A stretch of DNA of 64,000 nucleotides from Geosiphon pyriformis (lineage: Eukaryota > Glomeromycota > Glomeromycetes > Archaeosporales > Geosiphonaceae). The stretch lies in contig JAAOMT010000414.1 of assembly GCA_016748015.1 (NCBI GenBank), forward strand, positions 23,208 through 87,207. Reading direction: 5' to 3'. Below the pieces are notes generated by a model, which was given only the letters and a program-made list of their open reading frames with translations, did no database searches and had not been told where the DNA came from. The translations under genes and the position numbers were made by a program. Below are positions 10,761 through 23,200 of the stretch, one piece after another; the first letter of the stretch is position 1, and every line of letters starts with the position of its first letter.

Positions 10761-13700
10761 GAAATAATAATAAACTTATATTAATTAAAAACTTTTAAAG
10801 TACAAAATATTTAATTAATAAATTTCAATAAACAGAAGAATTTAAACTGTAAACAAAGCTATAATTTAAAAACTTTATTTTATTGTAAATATTAGATTAC
10901 GATATTAAAAAAATATATTATAATGTGTTTTCTTATAAAACTATAAATATGTATATATATAATAACTTTAATATAAAAAAAAACAACAATTTATCTAATA
11001 GTTTAATTTTGTTAAACTTCAATTTTCTATTTTAATAAATTTTTAAATAAATTTTTAAATTAAAAAGAAATCAAAAATAATATTAAAAATAAATTTTTAT
11101 AATCAAAAGTATTAAAAAACTTACTTGTATTATTTACTAAATAAAACTATCATTTATTAATTAAATTTTTTAGAAGAATAATTTTTAATCAAGATTATTT
11201 ATATTGTTATTAATTAATAAAAGTTTTATTGTAAAAATTAAAAAAAGCATTAAAAATTATTAATATTTTATGTTTTTAGATTAAAAAAACATATTATATA
11301 ATTGCAAAAATAGCTTTAAAAAAAACCTAAATAGTAAGTAAATTTTAGTTTAGTCTTTGAAAAAGAATATATAAATACATATAACAATTAGAAATTAAGA
11401 AATAACTTATATTACAACATCAGAAAAAAGTTTTTAATATAAATATTAATATTATTACACAAATAAAATTGAAAAACTTACAAAAAATTAATTACAATTA
11501 AAACAAAATATTAATATTTAATATACTAAAAAAAACTATTTCATAACAATATTTATATTTACATATAATTTTTTTATAAATGAAATTAATAATTAAAAAT
11601 ACTAATTTAATTTAATTTGGTGTTGTTTTTGTTTTTATTTATTTTGGCAAGTAATTTATTATTATTATAATATATCTATTTGTATTAAAAATTATTATTA
11701 AAAGTTTAATAATATTAATTACAATTTTATTAAAAATTAACCAATAAAAATTAAATAAATTTTTTTTTAATTAGATTTATCTTTTTATTAACCAATTTTT
11801 ATGTATTTTATTATATATTTTTCTTAAAATTAACCAATAATATCTTGCTAATATCTTTTAAATTGTTTTTGTTTTTTTAAAATAGCTTGCTAAAAAATTA
11901 ATATATATATTACATATTAACTTTTTGTAATTAATTAAAAATTTTTTAGTTTTTTTAATATAATTAATTTTGACAAATCAAATAAAAATTTGATTGTTTG
12001 CATAAATATTTTATTTGCTGTTAATTATACTTTAGTAAATATTGTTTTTTATCTAAAAATTTAATAATTTTTCAAGTTTATTGTTATGTTTAATTTAAAG
12101 CAATTTATTAATAATTAATTTAATTAATATTTTTGCTAATTTGTTTGTTTTATTAGATAACTAATTAAATAAAGTATTTGTATTTTGATTGTTTATTTTT
12201 TTATAATGCTTAATATTATAGCTGTATTTGTTAAATATATTATTTAATAAAAAATTCTTTTGTAATTTAGTTTTTTTTATTTTTTAATTAAATTAAGATT
12301 TAATAATAAATATATATATTAAATTATTTTTTAATTAAATTAAGATTTGATAATAAATATATATATTAAATTATTTTTTAAAAAAATATTTATGCTAATA
12401 AACAGTAAATTATATTATTGCTAAACATTTTTTTAATAATTATATAATTTTTTTAACTTGTTAAAAAGTTTTGCTATTATAAATTACAATATGTTCTTTT
12501 TTTATTTTTTTAAAACAAAATAACACCAAAAAAAACATTAAAGACATTAATATAAAAAAAACTTGTCAAAATTAGATTGCTTTTTAAAATAAGCTTAATA
12601 ATAAACTTTTTTTTAAAATTTTTAAATGTTTTTTATTAAAAAATATTTCAATAATAATTAACATTTTTTTAAAAATTAGTTAAATAGTTACAAAATTTTA
12701 GATAAACTTTTGATAATAAAAGATTAATCCAAAAAAATCATAATTTGAAAATATTTATTAATTGTTTAAGCTTTTGTACTTTTTATTTTTGGTTGAATCT
12801 AAAAAAATTCTATTTTTTGTCACAAAATAATCTAAAAACTGCATAAATTGTTGGTTAAAAATAATTTGATTAATTAATATTAAGTTTATTATTTTTAAAA
12901 AGATTAAAAACTTTTTAAAGATAATTTAAATATTTATTTCAAGTTTTTAAATATTATATTATTAAAATATATAAAAATTAAATTTTAATATTTTGGGTTT
13001 AAATATAAATAATAAATATTATAACAAATATTTAAAAAGAAAGAACAAAAATTAAAAATCATTAAAAATAAAAAAAATATTTTTTAAAAATATTTTTTAA
13101 TTGTTTCTATTTATTAAGTTATTTTTATTGTTGTATTTATACAGAATTATTTTTAATAACAAAAAAAAACCATAAAGTATAAGATAAATTTGTTCTTAAA
13201 TTTTTTGTTTTTTTATCTAATTTTTTTAAATTTACTTTTTTTATTAACTTTTAAATTGTTTTTTTATATTTAATAACTATTTTTTTAAAGCTTTGCACTT
13301 TTTTTTCCAATTTTATTCTCTATTTGAATATTAATATTACAATACAAAATTTTTTTCAAATTTGGTAGTAAAAAAAATTTTATTTTGGCTAATATTTTTA
13401 AAAAACCATTAGATAATTTATTAAACAGCTTTTTTAACAGTTTTTTAAATAAACTATTTAATAAAAAAAAATTTTAATTATTTGGAATTTGGAATTATTA
13501 TTATATTAATTTGTTATAACAGTTTTTTTAAAATTTTTAAGCTATTTTATTAAATTTTAAAAGTTTTTTTAAACAAAAATAAAAAACTTATGTTTTAATA
13601 ACTTAAAACAATTTAGATGTTTTAAAAATTAATAATATATTTATTTTATCTTAAGTTATAATAAGAGTAAATATTTAGAATAAAAAGTCTAAATTTTTTA

Positions 13701-14384
13701 ACAAAAAATTAAAAATAAGAACTGTTTAATAATATTTGTTTTTCTAAAAAAGTTTTAATTTATTAATAAACAGATATTTAATTATAGATTTGTTAATTTA
13801 AGATTTTAAGTTCAAAAAAAATCAACTAAAAATAATTAAAAATATTAATTAATTAATGTAATTATTTTTAACTTTAAATTTTTTTTAAAGTATATTTAAT
13901 CAAAACTATTAGTTAAACTGTTTTTTAACTAAAAAACAAATAAAACAGATTGAAAAAAAATTAAGTTTAATATAAACTAAATTATTTTAATTATATATTA
14001 TAAAATAATTCTTGAATTTTTTGTACTAAAAAATAATAAATGTCTATATAATAATAGATAAATTAAAAATTTGACAACTTTACAAAAAACTTTATTTTTA
14101 TATTATAATTAAATATAATATATTAATAGATAACAAAAAAAACAATATTATATAATAATAAAAATAATTAAAAATAATTCAACTTTAATAAACAAATTAA
14201 ATTAATAAAAATTTAGTATATAAAATCAGTTTTATAGATATTTTAATTGCTATTTTTTCTAAAAATAATAAAAAAATAAAAAAATAATTTATATTGTTAT
14301 AGTTGAAACTTATACTTCTTATTAATTATTATATATATTAGCCACTAATATCACATAAATTAGCCACTCTATTTTTAAAAAGTA

Positions 14385-14552
14385 ATCATTAATCTAATCA
14401 ATAACCTGATCATTGATCTGATTATTAACCTAATTATTAACCTAATTATTAACCTGATTATTGACCTGATCATTGACCTGATTAATGACCTAATCATTGA
14501 CCTGATTATTGATCTGATCATTAACTTAGTTGTTGACTTAATTATTGACCAC
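14385..14552 (+). repeat. 12-bp minisatellite, 14 units
   Basis: Exactly 14 consecutive 12-mers of consensus ATTATTGACCTG, with unit variants such as ATTATTAACCTA and ATCATTGACCTG that differ mainly by C/T and G/A. Degenerate relatives in the opposite orientation lie at about 15363-15446, and in the same orientation at about 17900-18000. Confidence 0.9.
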
Positions 14553-15477
14553 TTTTGATAGCTATATAAGTAATAAATCTCTTAGCTGTAGAAAAACATA
14601 TAAAAATAAAAGAAATAAAAGAAATAAAATAACAACTTTCATCTTAATTATTCTCTTATTGCTAATTTTTCTTTCTCTATCTTCAAGTATCTAAACATTT
14701 TGGAATAAAAGATTACTTGTTGGTTATTCTTTACCCTTTTCCTAAAATGTGTAATTGTAGTATTTGAAGATTATTGAATAAAACATGACTGAAAAATACA
14801 TCTGATATCTGATATTGAATTTTAAGAGTGCTGATATAAGGCATAGAATTATACCAGTATGTAATCATTTATTGACAATATGGATTATTTCTTTACCTTC
14901 AGATTCCTGGTTATTCTTTAAAAAGTACAGCAACTAAGATATTTTATAAAACTGATCTCACACATTGAATCTTTACTCATTTAATTCACTCTTTGAAGTT
15001 GAATTCTTTTTGATTACTTTTATCACTCTATAATCTTGTTCCTTTTTGTTATCTGTTAGCTTGTTATTTCAACCCATAATAATATTATTAATAAAAAATA
15101 ATATGTTAGCATAATTCTATATTATATATTAATACTTTTGAAATTTAATATTAAAAATTAATTGTATTTTTTAATAAATATTTATTTAATATATTTTATA
15201 AAAACTAACAATTATATAAATCAAAAAAAATAAAAAAAATAGTTAAAAAAAAAATAAAAAATTAATATTATTGTATTAATCTTTGCTTTAAATAAATTTA
15301 ATTTAAATATAAATAAATTTTTATAATTTTAAGAAGTTTTGTTTATATATTTTTAAAAAAAATTAATAATTAAGTTAATAATTACATTAAAAATTCAGTT
15401 AATAATTAAATTATTAATCAAGTTAATAATTACATTAACAACTATTTTTAAAAATAAAATAGTTATTTAATAACATT
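14553..15477. other. Less A+T-extreme segment after the minisatellite, no gene seen
   Basis: A TATA-like box (TATATAAG, 14563-14570) lies 10 bp past the last 12-bp unit, and the next ~530 bp are visibly richer in C and G than their surroundings, with pyrimidine-rich runs. No coding frame or family was recognised. From about 15100 the DNA returns to A+T-rich sequence and holds the left arm of an inverted repeat. Confidence 0.45.
15163..15440 (+). repeat. Left arm of a ~250-bp A+T-rich inverted repeat around LINE E1
   Basis: The reverse complement of this arm aligns with 17935-18166, sharing words such as TTTATATAATTRTTAGTTTT and TATATTAAATAAATATTTA and a run of 12-bp AATTATTAACTTG-like units. 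The arms bracket the E1 element. Confidence 0.65.
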
Positions 15478-17800
15478 AATTTTTTTTTATTACATTTTAA
15501 CAAGTGAAACCCAAATACTACCTAAAACTATGATACCACAGAAGAGATTACATTATAAGCATAAATCATGTGTTTTCTACATGTAATCAGACACTCAGCC
15601 CAATCAAGAACTTACTATGCTGAATCAAAAGTAGATAAGAATAACCCCAACTCACAAATTCTTTCAATGATACTATTTAGATTCCTAGAGTCAAAAATAA
15701 ACTCATTAAGAAACAATTTAGTAGACTCAATATTGCTCCTAGTTTCAGCACCAGACATTTGCCACAAAGCAATAACATGTTCAATAGTGTCCTCACTTAA
15801 AAAAGAAGACTTAGCAGCCAGCATACTATCATAATTCATATCACTAAAGTCAACCTCAGATCTAAGACAAGCAATGTCCTTAGAGATCACAACCAAGAGG
15901 TTAAAAAAATTGTTAGCAGCACTCTTCATGGAAATGAGATCTTTCTCAACCTGAACAGCCTTAGCAGCATTATCATTAAGAAGACGAAACACCAAAGCAA
16001 CCAAAGAACCAACAGGCTCAACAATAGACTTAACCAGAGCAGCCAAATCCGAAATCTGCTTTTTCAAAGAGTCCAACCTAGAACTAACAGCAGAATTAGC
16101 AGCAAAAACAGCTGAAGAAGCCACTAAAAGAGGAAACTCAGAAAGACCAAAAAGAGCAGCAGTCTTGGCATATGAAACAAAACCCACAAAACGAAACTTG
16201 AAAATCTTGGAAACCTTGGGAGTGAAAGGTAGAAAAATCTTGCAATCTGTGGCCAGATGGCCCATTTTTTGACATCTAAAGCAGTGCTGGCAGCCAGAAG
16301 TTTCCCACCAGATATGGCATTTCCTTAAAGTACCAGTCTTGACTACAGCAGAATCCAAATTGCCTTAAGAGTCAAATGTAACCAAAGCAAACTGAGAATA
16401 ATGACCAGAATCAGGAGAACAAGGAATGAAACATATTCGACCACCAATCTGAGAAATCATATCACTGATTTCAAAGGTGGTACAGCCAGGAGGAAGGTTG
16501 ACCAATTTGGCCTTAAACTTATCATGAAACAAAATAGTCTTATTTTAATTCACCAAAAAGAGGATTCTAACACTATCCTTGCCCACCAAAACTGACCAAT
16601 GCTTCAAGACAGACACAGCAGAGTCCAACTTTTCAAAATATACCACCACATACTGCCAAATACCAGCAGGCTTCAGTACAACACAAGTAACACTACCAAA
16701 CACATTGAGAGCCAACTTAACATCAGCAGCAGACACATCCAAAGGCACATCATGCAGTGCAACAGCAGCAGAAGAGGAACCAAATTCAAAAACCACCAAA
16801 GACTTGGCAATTTTAAGAGTGGCCAAATGAACAGAGCTTGTAAGCTCAACCAGAAATGCAGCTTCCAATGACTGTTGAGAAGCAAACTCCACACAGAAAA
16901 GCTTCATATTGTCTTTTGAAACAGATTTAACATCCAAGAAACCATGCACAGACTGAAAAACAGTCTTAACATAAGCCAATTTGATCTTAAAAGTAGCACC
17001 AGGCACCAGAGTGGAGGCCACCCACTCAGCAAACCTTTGACGACTAGTAATAGTTTCCCAAGCACCACCAGAAGTAGTACCAGAAACTAAAGAAGGAGAT
17101 GATTCAGTTTCCATTTGATCAGCCCAGTTTCCAAGAACAGGTAATCCAACAGGAGGAGATTGTTTTGCTTCTAAAACCAGCAAAGATCTGCTGAAAGACA
17201 CCACATTTAGCAACACAGCCAGTGGTTGATCTTGGCCCATCTTGGATAATGTGTCAGATAATGCTACAGAGATCTTATCTAAGATCTTATTGGGAACCAC
17301 AAAGGGGTTTGGTGTAACAATAGCAGAGGCAAACGACTGCTCCCACTTTTCTGAACTTTTGGTTTTTTTGACCATTTTTTTTGAAGAGGTGGTGCCAGAA
17401 GCACCAGATTTTGAATCTATAGAGAGGAAAACCAGCTTATTTACTGGTCTATTATTAAAAACTTTTGGGCTCTTAGTCGGGGTGGAGGCAATACTGGGAC
17501 TAATCCAAATGTGTCTCTTTGAGGGAACTTTAACCAGTGAAAAACCAGCCAAAGATAAGGAAGTTAATTCAATGGCTACCAAAGGCAGCTTTTCACAATT
17601 ACTGGGTAAAAGAAAGGCTTCTAAAATGTTTTGTCTAGTTGCTTCTACAATAGAGAGAGCTTTTCTGGTTGAAATTTTATTAGATATCTCAGGACAAATA
17701 TCCAGTGCAGCTTTTTTACTCTTTGCTCTAGTTGTGGTCATAAAATTAAGGAGACAAAGAGTAGTCATAACATTAATAATTAATATATGTAATTAATTAT
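15478..17800 (-). mobile_element. E1: ORF1-only non-autonomous LINE derivative
   Basis: The minus-strand element carries ORF1 (15615-17768) followed directly by a ~125-bp 3' UTR that shares its landmarks with the full-length copies (TACATGTAGAAAACACATGA; TTTGGGTTTCACTTGTTAAA; then an A-tract). No endonuclease, RT or RNase H sequence lies between. The layout resembles mammalian HAL1 (half-L1) elements: an ORF1 protein plus a 3' end that the partner LINE's RT could prime. The 5' limit is uncertain because the sequence upstream of the start codon is plain A+T-rich. Confidence 0.75.
15615..17768 (-). pseudogene. E1 ORF1: RRM-like / zinc-knuckle / coiled-coil RNA-binding protein, two premature stops
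   Basis: A single frame of 718 codons interrupted only by TAA at 16545-16547 and TAA at 16365-16367, both readable as CAA (Gln) changed by C to T. Domains in order: a basic, low-complexity N-terminus (about 1-180); an RRM-like fold (around FGSVTCVVLKPAGIWQYVVVYF); a second region matching other ORF1 copies; one CX2CX4HX4C knuckle (CFRCQKMGHLATDC); and a coiled coil (RLDSLKKQISDLAALVKSIV onward). A C-terminal extension of about 95 residues has no counterpart in E2-E6. The protein would coat the element's RNA. It is far less decayed and visibly richer in G+C than ORF1 of E2-E6, so E1 is probably the youngest insertion here. The start could also be the second ATG, about 10 codons in. Confidence 0.75.
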
Positions 17801-17934
17801 TTGTTAAATAAATAAAAATAACTAAAAAGTAAAATTTTTAATTATAATTATATATTAGTTATTAATATTATTAATTAGTTATTTTAGCTTTATAAGTAAT
17901 TATTAATTAATTATTAATTTAATTATTAGCTTAA

Positions 17935-18166
17935 GTATTAATTTAATTATTAATTTGATTATTAACTGAATTTTTAATATAATTACTGATTTAATTATTA
18001 ATTTTTTTTAAAAATATATAAATAAAATTATAAAATTTTATTTAAAACAAAGATTATTTTTTTTATTTTTTTTACTATTTTTTTATTTTTTTTAATTTAT
18101 ATAATTATTAGTTTTTATAAAGTATATTAAATAAATATTTACTAAAAAATACATATTTAAAGATTT
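17935..18166 (-). repeat. Right arm of the A+T-rich inverted repeat around LINE E1
   Basis: Partner of 15163-15440. It ends only about 10 bp before the 5' end of LINE E2. It includes degenerate 12-bp units (ATTATTAATTTA and similar). Confidence 0.65.
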
Positions 18167-18300
18167 ATAAAAAAAACTTTCTCTTGTTAATCCCCTGACC
18201 ACGATGAAAGTGAAGATTTATCAAAGATATAACATATTTTTTTTCCTTTCTCTTTCACCTTTTCATAATTATTTCTTCTAATCTATCTGTCTTTGTTATC

Positions 18301-20252
18301 ATAGAACTGGTAGGCTCTTCTGCTGATGGCTCTGTTTCAGATTTGGCTGGTTTGGGGACCTGCCCAAATACTAAGAAAAAGCATGTGGAGAGTGTTTACT
18401 CTTGTGCTGCATCATATAAAAAGCCAAAAAAACCTGAAGCTAGTAGTGTTTTGGTCGATTTGTCTATTGGTCTTCTGGCTCTGGAAGATATTGGTATTTC
18501 TGGCAATAAGTCTATGGTATTCTGGGGAAGCAAGATTAGAAGTGTTGCTAGCAGTGTAAGTGGTTTCTCAGATGTTGAGAATATGGCAAACACGATTGTC
18601 AAAAAAACAAGCTATGCTAAATCAGATGAGAATGATGATATGGACAATGGTACACTGAGAAAAACTCGCACCTGAACATACATGTTGGATAATCCTCTGA
18701 AGGCTTCAATGTTAGACACTATAAGCGATGATGAAAGTGTGTTTGGTTTTCTTTCTTCAAAGTTTGTTGGTTCTAATGAGCTGCCACCTGCCAAATCATG
18801 TGTCATGAAGAAACGTAGCTTTGAGCCAATTAAATCATTTGCATTAGATGTTGAGTTGTCTGCTGTGTCTGGAAAAACAAATAGTGATAAGTTAATTGCA
18901 TTCAAAAAATCTTTTATCAAATTGATGGTTTTGGGGGAACATCAACTCCTTCAAAATTCTCAGGGATTATCAGAGCTTCATTTATATCTGAGTTTAGTAT
19001 GATTAGGGCAAATGAATTGGTGATTTGTGAGAAAATTATTGTTAATGATGATTTAAGAAAAGTAAATAGCCATTTAGATCGGGAAGTGATAGTCAAGAAG
19101 ATCTCAGTAGATTTTTTCAGATCAGCAATTGAATCAGTATTTTCTAAGTTTGGTTAGGTGATTTCGATTAGAATGCAACTGATTGGCCTGTGGCAAAAAG
19201 CTTTAGTAGAATTTAAGTCATTAGCTGTGGCTAGCCTGGTTGTTTCTAAATGATCAGTTTTTGTGAGTAAAGATTCTGTTCATGTTGCTTTGGCATTAAA
19301 TGACAAGAAATTATGGGTGGCCAGAGATTATTATTGGGCATTGCTTTATACTTTTCCAGTTGGTATGACTGCTTATGATTTGTCAAGTTTAGTGAATTCT
19401 TATGGTGAGAAAACTTGTTTTATTGACCATAATCTCAGCTCTTATGCACGTGATAAATGTGCAATTATGTGTTTTGCCAATGAAGCATTCAAATTGACAG
19501 CTATTGGGTCTGTTCCTGTTTATAAGGATGTGAATTTGCATTGGGCTGGTCTTTTTTTGGCTCGTTGTGCCAAGTGTAAATGTTTTGGTCATATTTCTAA
19601 AGTGTGTTTGGTTGGTGGGAACTCTGTGGTTCATCATAAGTGAGTGGTGTTTTCTCAAGATCAGGTTTGTTTGGCTAATATTTATAAGAGAAAACAAGCT
19701 CCAGTTGCCTATCCAGTATTTTTTGGTGGTAAAACTTGGACACAAATTGCTGGTGGTGCATCTTTTCATGTGTTTTCATTGGTTCCTCCTAGAGCTGGTT
19801 TAACTTTAAGTGTGACATCTTTGGTGATGGCTTCTGATTCTTTCAATAATTCTGGTTTAACTGACCACATGGCTTTTCTGGAGTGCTCTATGGAGCTTTT
19901 GTCAAATCAAGTCTCTGAAATTTTAAGGAATTTGAGCTTTGTGGAATTGGTGCCAATTTCATCTTCTTCTTGTGTTCTCTCTTCTGTTGTTGCTCCTCCT
20001 ATGAACCCAGTTTTGAATTCGAATATGGCTGTAGATAATGTGATAATGCCTTCACCTTTTTTATCTTCTTCTCTAATAACTGGAAATGCCATCTCAGACC
20101 TGAGTTTGAGCAGCTTGAAGATTCTTATCACTAAGGTGGGTGGATTGAAATCTAAGATGATGGCTTTAGAGGTATTGATTAGTTCAGTTTTGTCAAGATT
20201 GAATTTTTTGTGTTCTGGTTTGGGTTTGTTAGCTCCTTTTCCATCTCAATAA
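18301..20252 (+). pseudogene. E2 ORF1, RNA-binding protein, decayed
   Basis: The frame can be followed from ATA (18301-18303, the in-frame position where an ATG would be expected) to the TAA at 20250. It has a Lys-rich N-terminus (CPNTKKKHVESVY), an RRM-like segment matching E1, the knuckle CAKCKCFGHISKVC (CX2CX4HX4C) near 19560-19610, and a C-terminal coiled coil. It is broken by stops at about 18673, 19155, 19250 and 19641 and by a frame change near 18935. Most stops sit where E1 or E5 has Trp, Gln or Arg, as C:G to T:A changes would give. Confidence 0.75.
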
Positions 20253-20253
20253 A

Positions 20254-23200
20254 TGGTTTAATTTGGAAAATTGCTATGTGCAACATTAAAGGGATGAATA
20301 ATCCTACAAAACAGAGTGATATAGTTTGTTGGCATAAGGAAATGAACAATGTAATTTCTATTGTTACTGAGACTAAATTAAAAGATAAGATCTGTTTATG
20401 GATTATAAACAGATTTGATGGCATCCGTGTTTTCATTTTTGGAGTGGATTCTGGTTATCTGGGTTCAGGCATGGCTATTATTATGGATGTTTTTTTAGCT
20501 TGTCATGTGTGCAAGGTTTCTGAGGTGCCTGGTTAGATTCTCTGTGTCAAGTTGCTTTTTAAAAATAAACTTTCTGTGTCAATTTTGGGGCTGTATGTTG
20601 ATGCTTCCTCAGTGGTTTGGTTCTCTTAAGCTGGTGACATCAACTCCCTTATTGTAAAGGCTGTAAACAAGTCCTCTTTTGTCATTCTCAGCAGTAATTT
20701 TAATGAGGATGGTTCTCACAAATGTGCCAGTTTCAAGAAGTGTTTTGATTTGAATATGGTCAACTCTTTAGCTGGGAGTGCTTTTGCTAAGAAACCTACA
20801 TGATGCAATTCTCGTGAGATTGCTAAGACAATTGATTATGTTTTTGTTTCCTCGAATTTGATTAATGCATTGGTGGGTCACAATGTGGCTAGTGTGGTAG
20901 ACTATTTTGATACTGATTATGTGGCTGTTTTTGTCTCTGTGGGTCTGGGTGGTTTGTTGAATATCCAGCTATTGTCGCTGCACAAGCAAGCAAACAAGAA
21001 TTGTTGGAAATATGACATTAAAGATGCTGATAAGAGCAAGTGGTGTTAATTTAGGAATGCTACAGCCACTCATGCTGCTGTGCTCTCAAGTGTGTTTAAG
21101 ACAGCTAAGAGGTTTTTGGATCTGGATGTGATGTGGAATGTTGTTCGTATGGTCATGAGTTCTGTGGCTGATGGAACATTCAAAAGAAAATGGTTCAAAG
21201 GTTATAACAGGGTTTTTACTAAGGTGTCTTCTAAGTTTCATAAACTGGAGTTGCTGGTGTCCAAACTGGTGAAGGTCTCTCGTTTGGTTTCAAGTGATGA
21301 TTTTATTTTGCTGCTGGATACATGGGACAGATTGAACTCCAGTGGTGTGGCTGAAGTAAAGTCTTTTTTTCTTTTAGGTTTTACTTTTGATGCTATTCAT
21401 TCTGGATTGGTGAAAGTGCGAAAGCTTTACTGTTTTTCCAAGTTATTGAAATCCAAGCATGCTGAAGAATCTTGTGTCAGACAGGCCATTGCCAATAGAA
21501 TAGAGAGTTTTGAATTGGATAAAAGTCATATTATTAGAAGTGTGCTGGAGTGGTCTTTTTGTAAAGTGGTATTGGATCATTTGGTTGTTAATGGTAAGTT
21601 GGTTTTGGAGCCCAATTTAGTTAAGTCTGGAGTGGATAAAATTATGGAGGGTTGGACAAGAAAGTGCAGGGTGGTGTCTGATGTCTCTGGTGATTGGACT
21701 CGTCAATATTAGCCTTTGAATTATGTTTTTAATGATGCATTTTCTGGTGTTATGGGTCCAATTGGTTCTGATAAATTGTTTGCAATGGTTTCTAATCTGC
21801 CTGATGGCAAAGCAGCTGGATTTTCTGGCATCTCTAATAAATTATGAAAACACTGTGACAGCTCAGTCTTGGCTATGCTTTCTGTGCTCTTGAATCTGTG
21901 TCTAACTTGTGAGTCTGTACTTGGGCTTTAGAAGAAAGCTTGGGTTTCAATAATTCCTAAGCCATATGAATGGGAAGATGTTCTTATGAACACATATCCT
22001 ATTGTATTGATTAAGACAGCTCGTAAAGTTTTTTTCAAGATTCTTTCAGACAGGATCTCTTCAGTTTGCAGTACTTATAATGTTTTGCATGGAGACAATT
22101 TTTCTGTATTAAGGAGTATGTTAATGCAATTGTCTATTTTTGCCATCAGTTCTGTAATTGAGGATGCATTGAAAAAAAAACTGTGAACTGTGGCTGGTTT
22201 TGCAGGACATACATAAGGCTTATAACTCTGTTGGTTGGGAACATCTCAAGAGGAGTTTAGTTAAAATCAAAATGTGTAACAGGTTTATTGGGTTTTTTGG
22301 TGATATTCACAATAATCAAGTTAACAGGGTGATGACTGACTTTGGCTTAACTGATGGATATTGTGTTCATGATGGCTTAGACCAGGAGAAAGTGTTCTTA
22401 TCTTTTCTTTGGCACATATTCTATGATTCACTTCTGTGTGAAGCCAAAAGGCAAGAAAGTGTGTGTAGTTATAGGCTGAATTCTCATTTTGTTTCCAAGT
22501 TGGACCAGGTAAAATCTCAGACAGGATTGACATCATTTTTTGCTGCTAGTGCTTATGTCAATGATACAATTTGGGTTGGTAGTAGTCAGACTGCTACACA
22601 ACATATCCTTAATATTGCTAGTGAATTCTTTAGGTTTAATGATATTTTTATAAATAATAACAAGACTGTGGCCATTTCCATTAACTGCCAAGTTTTTAAC
22701 TCTCATCTGACTGTCAGTAGTTTGCCTATTTCTGTCACTAAAAAGAAGGAGCCTCATTATTATTTGGGCATTTTTTTGTCTTCTAAGGGTCTATCAAAGT
22801 CTAGCATGACAAAAACACACTCAGATGTTCGGTTTTTTGTCAATTTTGTTCTAAAGAAGGTGATTTCAGATAAGCAGTTTGCGTACTTGGTATCAGTGGT
22901 TCTTTTTCTTATTGTCAATTACAGAACCCAGTTCAGTTTTGTTCCTATTAATGTTTGTAATAAATGGGATACTATGATTTGTAGGGGCTTGAAGTCCAAG
23001 TCTGGCCTCTCATATGATTTCCCTACTGATGCAATCTATTATCCCTCCTTGTATGATTTAAAGACTTTTGAACAGATCCAGGCTAAGAGCAAATCAGCTT
23101 CCATTGTTCTTTTTGTGAATTCACTGGGCATTTTGGATTGATTATTTTCTCATAGGTTTCATGATCTTCAAGTTCTTAGCTGGTATTTTCACCATCTTTT

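Larger units (their letters stand above)
8276..14384. other. Extreme A+T desert made partly of decayed LINE copies
   Basis: About 6.1 kb in which C and G are rare and no frame has coding character. It is not random: two stretches still align with the 3' end of the minus-strand LINE E4, with C replaced by T and G by A at most differing positions (see 8636-8735 and 10255-10760). The remainder is likely further LINE-derived or spacer DNA, but I could not align it by eye. Confidence 0.65.

Noticed and set aside
8276-14384. Nuclear insertion of mitochondrial DNA, suggested by the extreme A+T content
   Set aside because: No mitochondrial gene words were seen, whereas LINE-derived word order can be traced in at least two places.
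14385-14552. CRISPR-like array
   Set aside because: Units are contiguous 12-mers without spacers and the host is a eukaryote; it is a minisatellite.
17242-17796. 184-codon plus-strand frame
   Set aside because: It is antisense to the E1 ORF1, which has domain motifs and homologues in five other copies.
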